Source: Paraburkholderia sp041321145 (lineage in GTDB: Bacteria; Pseudomonadota; Gammaproteobacteria; Burkholderiales; Burkholderiaceae). Taken from it: 64,000 nt of DNA. A model generated the notes under the pieces. That model ran no database searches. It was not told the origin of the DNA and saw only the letters and a program-made list of their open reading frames with translations. This document shows, piece after piece, positions 60,419 through 64,000 of this stretch (the first letter of the stretch is position 1; every line of letters begins with the position of its first letter). The position numbers and the translations under genes are program-made. The DNA lies in assembly GCF_041321145.1 (NCBI RefSeq), contig NZ_JBGGWA010000004.1:530565-594564 (forward strand). The letters are read 5' to 3'.

Positions 60419-61549
60419 ATGGTGCTTGATCAGGATCACGTGATGGTCCGCGATGCGGTGCGCACGTTCGTCCGCGAAGCGGTTACGCCGCACGCGGCGC
60501 AATGGGATCGCGAGCGCACTTTCCCGAAAGACGTGCATTGCCAGCTCGCCGAACTCGGCGCGTACGGCGTGCTGGTGCCCGAAGCGTACGGCGGCGCCGG
60601 CATGGACGCACTGGCGCTCGCGCTGATCCTCGAAGAAATCGCCGCAGGCGACGGGGGCACCTCGACCGCGATATCCGTCAACAATTGCCCGGTGTGCAGC
60701 ATCCTGCTGACGTACGGCAACGACGCGCAGAAGCGCGACTGGCTCACGCCGCTCGCGCGCGGCGAGATGCTGGGCGCGTTTTGTCTGACCGAACCGCAAG
60801 CGGGCTCCGACGCCTCCGCGCTACGCACCACCGCGACACGCGATGGCGACGCGTACGTGCTGAACGGGGTCAAGCAGTTCATCACGAGCGGCAAGAACGG
60901 CAACGTCGCGATCGTGATGGCAGTGACCGATAAGGCGGCGGGCAAGCGCGGCATCAGCGCGTTTATCGTGCCGACCGATACGAAGGGCTATGTCGTCGCG
61001 CGGGTCGAGGAAAAGCTCGGCCAGCATTCGTCGGACACCGCGCAAATCATCTTCGAGGATTGCCGGGTGCCGGCCGCGAATCTGATCGGCGCGGAAGGCG
61101 AAGGCTATCGGATTGCGCTATCGGGGCTCGAAGGCGGCCGCATCGGTATCGCGGCGCAAAGCGTCGGCATGGCGCGTGCCGCATTCGAGGCGGCGCTGAG
61201 TTATGCGAAGGAACGCGAGAGCTTCGGCCAGCCACTGTTTTCGCACCAGGCCGTGCAATTCCGCCTCGCCGACATGGCGACCCAACTCGAAGCCGCGCGC
61301 CAATTGATCTGGCACGCAGCTTCGTTGAAAGATGCCGGCCAGCCTTGCCTGACCGAAGCCGCAATGGCCAAGCTGTTTGCCTCGGAAGCCGCCGAGCGCA
61401 TCTGCTCGGCGGCCTTGCAGATTCATGGCGGTTATGGCTATCTGAGCGACTTCCCAGTCGAACGGATTTATCGCGATGTGCGCGTGTGCCAGATCTACGA
61501 AGGCACCAGCGACATCCAGAAGATCCTGATCGCTCGCGGCATTGCCTGA
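60419..61549 (+). CDS. Acyl-CoA dehydrogenase
   Basis: 376 residues, FAD flavoprotein. FAD/substrate signatures: CLTEPQAGSDASALRTTA near residue 121, the QFITSGKNGNVAIVMAVTD strand, RIGIAAQSVGMARAAFEAAL and the late IHGGYGYLSDFPVERIYRDV. The catalytic base Glu is in QIYEGTSDIQ near the C terminus. It oxidises acyl-CoA to 2-enoyl-CoA. It starts 24 bases after the SDR and belongs to the thiolase group. Confidence 0.93.
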   Translation: MVLDQDHVMVRDAVRTFVREAVTPHAAQWDRERTFPKDVHCQLAELGAYGVLVPEAYGGAGMDALALALILEEIAAGDGGTSTAISVNNCPVCSILLTYGNDAQKRDWLTPLARGEMLGAFCLTEPQAGSDASALRTTATRDGDAYVLNGVKQFITSGKNGNVAIVMAVTDKAAGKRGISAFIVPTDTKGYVVARVEEKLGQHSSDTAQIIFEDCRVPAANLIGAEGEGYRIALSGLEGGRIGIAAQSVGMARAAFEAALSYAKERESFGQPLFSHQAVQFRLADMATQLEAARQLIWHAASLKDAGQPCLTEAAMAKLFASEAAERICSAALQIHGGYGYLSDFPVERIYRDVRVCQIYEGTSDIQKILIARGIA

Positions 61550-61556
61550 ACGTCTG

Positions 61557-62006
61557 ATGAATGCGCCCTTGTTGACTACGCAACGACCTTCCGACTGCCC
61601 ATGCGGCGGCGCTGCGCCGAATCAGCGCAGCGGCGCCAAACCGCCCCCCTTCGCGCAATGCTGTGGCCGTTATATCGACGGCGGCGAAGCCGCGCCGCGC
61701 GCGCTTGAACTGATGCGCTCGCGTTACAGCGCGTATGTTCTGGGCGCAACGGATTATTTGCGCGCCACATGGGTGCCGCGCACCTGCCCCGCCGATCTCG
61801 ACGCGGACCCCGCCGCGCCCGGTGCAGCGCGTTGGCTCGGACTGCAGATCAAGACCTTTGCAGAAACCGACGCCGAGCATGCGACGGTTGAATTCGTCGC
61901 ACGATACAAGGTGGGCGGCCGCGCCCACCGTCTGCACGAACTGAGTCGCTTCGTACGCGGCGAAGACGGACGCTGGCGCTATGTCGATGGCGATGTGAGC
62001 GAATAA
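61557..62006 (+). CDS. YchJ-like (UPF0225) SEC-C zinc-motif protein
   Basis: 149 residues, close to E. coli YchJ (about 152). The N-terminal CPCGG and QCCGRYIDG cysteines form a SEC-C-like metal site, followed by SRYSAYVLGATDYLRATW and the conserved LHELSRFVRGEDGRWRYVDG. I used the ATG at 61557 (MNAPLL). A TTG at 61542 would overlap the dehydrogenase stop. Function unknown. Ends at a strong terminator. Confidence 0.85.
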   Translation: MNAPLLTTQRPSDCPCGGAAPNQRSGAKPPPFAQCCGRYIDGGEAAPRALELMRSRYSAYVLGATDYLRATWVPRTCPADLDADPAAPGAARWLGLQIKTFAETDAEHATVEFVARYKVGGRAHRLHELSRFVRGEDGRWRYVDGDVSE

Positions 62007-62064
62007 GCCGCACCTTCACCGCCTGACACGACGCAGCCACACCTATCGCGTCGTCTTCACATAT

Positions 62065-62088
62065 GGCCCTCAAAAGAGGGCCTTTTTT
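62065..62088 (+). terminator. Rho-independent terminator closing the carbonic anhydrase-YchJ group
   Basis: Stem GGCCCTC/GAGGGCC, loop AAAA, then six T. It lies 60 bases after the YchJ-like stop. Confidence 0.9.
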
Positions 62089-62590
62089 CGTGTTGGCTCG
62101 ACGCCACAGCGCGTGTGCCGCGACGAATTGCTTCGCGTGGCCGAGCACCGCGAGGCAGTCGCTTTGAAGCCTCCAGCCGGGCCCACGAGCCTGGATCCGC
62201 ACACGGCAATTTTTTCGTCGCGGGTTCTCCTTGATTGCACAAAACAAAATTGTCGTGCCAGGATGAGGCCGTAGCTTCATGACGCCACATTGCGAGAACC
62301 GGTCGATATCGGATCCGCAAGATGCGCAGGCATCCTGCCGATAACCAGAAAGTGTGGGTTCGGCGGCGGTTCCCGGCAGCATGTGTGGCGCTCATCATCG
62401 GCGCGTGGGGTCGCGTCGGCCGTTTGGGTTCATCCCGTGCGATCTCGATTGGCGTGCATGCGCTTGGCGCATTACGTACGCGAGTGTGTTTTTGTTTGTC
62501 GAAAACCCCGATGAAAGGCGAACGTCATAAATGACTTTCGACAAACAGGCATCACGGTGTTCAGGGCAGATTTTTGAGGCAGGTGCGTCA
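62089..62590. other. 502-base gap before the secreted hydrolase gene
   Basis: No gene is supported; a frame on the minus strand (about 61849-62382) runs through the terminator and into the YchJ-like gene and is a shadow. The stretch 62210-62290 and 62500-62560 is slightly A/T-richer and probably carries the hydrolase promoter. Confidence 0.5.
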
Positions 62591-63868
62591 ATGGTGTTCA
62601 GCAAGGTTCTGGCGAAGTGTGCCCTGATGTGTGCAACAGCGATGTGCGCTGTCGTGCTCGCGCATGCCTCCCCGCTCGCCGACACCCAGGCGGGGCCGCT
62701 CACCCTCGCACACGTGCCGCGCATTGCACTCGACGACGACGCCTATCTGCCTACTGCCGGCCTTAACGAAAAGATCATCCGCGTGCCGGTCGACGCTGCC
62801 GGCACGATCACGCTCGAAACCACGATCTACAAACCGGACGGCGCAGGCCCGTTTCCGATGATCGTTTTCAACCACGGCAAGATTGCGGGCGACCCGCGCA
62901 GGCAGGAGCGCAGCGACCCGTTGCCGTTCGCACGCGAATTCGTGCGCCGCGGTTATGTGGTGGTGGCGCCGAACCGCCAGGGTTTCGGTCATTCGGGCGG
63001 CACTTATCAGCAGGATGGTTGCGACGTCGAACGCAACGGCATCGGCCAGGCCGGCGACGTGGCTGCGACGATCGACTACATGTCGAAGCAGCCGTACGTG
63101 GATGCGGCGCACATCGTGGTGGCCGGCACCTCGCACGGCGGTCTCGCGACAATGGCCTACGGCACCGAGGCTGCGCCGGGCGTGCGGGCCCTGATCAATT
63201 TCTCGGGCGGTTTGCGGCAGGACACATGCACCGACTGGCAGGGCAACTTGACGCGCGCATTCGGCGCGTATGGCGAGAAGACCAAGGTGCCGTCGCTGTG
63301 GTTGTACGGCGATAACGATTCGGTGTGGACGGCGCCGCTGGTGGCCGGCATGTATGCCGCGTATGCCGCGCACGGTGCGAGCGCCAGGATGGTGGATTTC
63401 GGCGACTACAAGAATGACGCGCATCGGCTCGTGGGCGATCGTGATGGCGTGCATGTGTGGTGGCCGGCGGTCGAAGCGTTTCTCGCTCAGGCGGGGATGC
63501 CTACCGGCGTTCAATATCGGGTCGATGATCCTTCAGCGCCGAAGGCGAGCGGCTTTGCTGCTGTCGATGCAGTCGACTCTGTCCCGTTTGTCGATGAAGC
63601 CGGACGTAACGGGTATCGCAACTTCTTGCATCAGTATCCTAGCCGCGCTTTTGCTGTCTCGGATACGGGGGCCTGGTCGTGGGCGGAAGGTGGCGATAAT
63701 CCGATGTCGGTGGCCATTGCTAATTGCCAGAAGCAGAGTTCGGCGCCTTGCCGGTTGTATGCGGTGGATAACGCCGTTGTCTGGAGCGCGCAGTCTTCGC
63801 AGACGGCTAGTGGTGATTCTTCTGCTGGCGGTGCCGCGGGGCGGCCGGCTATTGCTAGTCGGGAATAA
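62591..63868 (+). CDS. Secreted alpha/beta hydrolase (dienelactone hydrolase/dipeptidyl peptidase-like)
   Basis: 425 residues with a signal peptide (hydrophobic CALMCATAMCAVVLAHA). The nucleophile serine is in AGTSHGGLATMAYG, the acid in LYGDNDSVW and the histidine in YKNDAHRLVGD. IVFNHGKIAGD is the oxyanion loop. The final 40 residues are a Ser/Ala/Gly-rich tail with codon usage shifted to T-ending codons. The ATG at 62591 has AGGTG nine bases upstream; the longer frame from 62531 lacks a site. Substrate unknown; esterase or peptidase. Confidence 0.8.
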   Translation: MVFSKVLAKCALMCATAMCAVVLAHASPLADTQAGPLTLAHVPRIALDDDAYLPTAGLNEKIIRVPVDAAGTITLETTIYKPDGAGPFPMIVFNHGKIAGDPRRQERSDPLPFAREFVRRGYVVVAPNRQGFGHSGGTYQQDGCDVERNGIGQAGDVAATIDYMSKQPYVDAAHIVVAGTSHGGLATMAYGTEAAPGVRALINFSGGLRQDTCTDWQGNLTRAFGAYGEKTKVPSLWLYGDNDSVWTAPLVAGMYAAYAAHGASARMVDFGDYKNDAHRLVGDRDGVHVWWPAVEAFLAQAGMPTGVQYRVDDPSAPKASGFAAVDAVDSVPFVDEAGRNGYRNFLHQYPSRAFAVSDTGAWSWAEGGDNPMSVAIANCQKQSSAPCRLYAVDNAVVWSAQSSQTASGDSSAGGAAGRPAIASRE

Positions 63869-63957
63869 GGGGCTGGTTTTTTTGCCTGCTCGGCGCTTGT
63901 TGTCTGGTTGCCTGTGGCTTTGGCCTTTCCTTGAATTGTTAGTGGTCTATTGGCGTT

Positions 63958-64000
63958 GCCCCTGTGCGGGGCGGCACTTACTTCTCTTTGCCGGCTGCAA
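63958..64000. repeat. Back-to-back hairpins at the window edge, left half of a repeated element
   Basis: GCCCC (63958-63962) and GGGGC (63968-63972) form a five-base stem with loop TGTGC. The final TTTGC-CGGCT-GCAA forms the start of a second hairpin whose right arm would continue past 64000 as AGAGAAG. Its sequence resembles a hairpin element I know to be scattered through Burkholderia genomes downstream of genes; that identity is from memory and was not searched. Confidence 0.5.

Noticed and set aside
62089..62382. Minus-strand frame of 177 residues near the YchJ-like gene
   Set aside because: It crosses a strong terminator and the end of the YchJ-like gene, has no ribosome site and no recognisable domain.

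Overview
The window looks like an ordinary piece of primary chromosome from a high-GC betaproteobacterium of the Burkholderia/Paraburkholderia group. This rests on recognised family content and gene order: a split methionine synthase (two metH genes), DUF3567, DUF1840, DUF2917 and DUF3108 proteins, a PhaM-like granule protein, the lipA-lipB-DUF493-dat-dacC order, birA-coaX next to a stand-alone heptose-1-phosphate adenylyltransferase, and aceK. No rRNA, tRNA, CRISPR array, transposase, integrase or phage gene was seen. Most genes are housekeeping or small-molecule transport and catabolism.

Layout. 1-4.2 kb: dctA-dctB-dctD C4-dicarboxylate uptake and its two-component control (minus strand), with a good sigma-54 -24/-12 promoter upstream of dctA. 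4.2-10.6 kb: a five-gene minus-strand locus (glycerophosphodiester phosphodiesterase, periplasmic binding protein, two permeases, ATPase) facing a DeoR/GlpR-type repressor. The gap between them holds GlpR-like operator half-sites. A Na/Pi-cotransporter-PhoU fusion follows tail-to-tail. 12.4-16.9 kb: a HAD phosphatase, a taurine/sulfonate-type ABC transporter and two small membrane proteins. 17-23.8 kb: lipoate synthesis, a LysR/DUF2917 pair, D-amino acid aminotransferase, DD-carboxypeptidase and an alpha/beta hydrolase. 23.8-29.1 kb: a 2Fe-2S ferredoxin, a VanZ-family protein and a four-gene MCE/Mla lipid transport operon. 29.2-31.8 kb: birA, coaX, a small membrane protein and rfaE2.

32-41 kb: a ferritin-like di-iron protein, PhaM, an enoyl-CoA hydratase-like protein, an orphan LivK-type binding protein, a fumarylacetoacetase-family protein divergent from an IclR regulator, a DUF3108 protein, and a 3-oxoadipate enol-lactonase gene that has lost its nucleophile region. 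41-46.4 kb: DUF3567, split metH, a small secreted protein and DUF1840. 46.8-53.8 kb: argS, a SPOR protein, dsbA, a short-chain dehydrogenase, a cobalamin-binding-type protein and an orphan peptide-binding protein. 53.9-64 kb: an MBL-fold hydrolase divergent from a MerR regulator, aceK, then carbonic anhydrase, thiolase, SDR, acyl-CoA dehydrogenase and a YchJ-like protein in tight succession, and finally a secreted alpha/beta hydrolase. The last 50 bases are the left half of a hairpin element cut by the window edge.

The part closest to an undescribed system is the 4.2-10.6 kb locus. It joins an importer of the Fe/polyamine/AfuABC architecture to a cytoplasmic phosphodiesterase, under a GlpR-like repressor with visible operators. 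The inferred role is uptake and use of glycerophosphodiesters or related phosphorylated compounds without the canonical UgpBAEC transporter. All functions given here come from reading the sequence; no database search was run.
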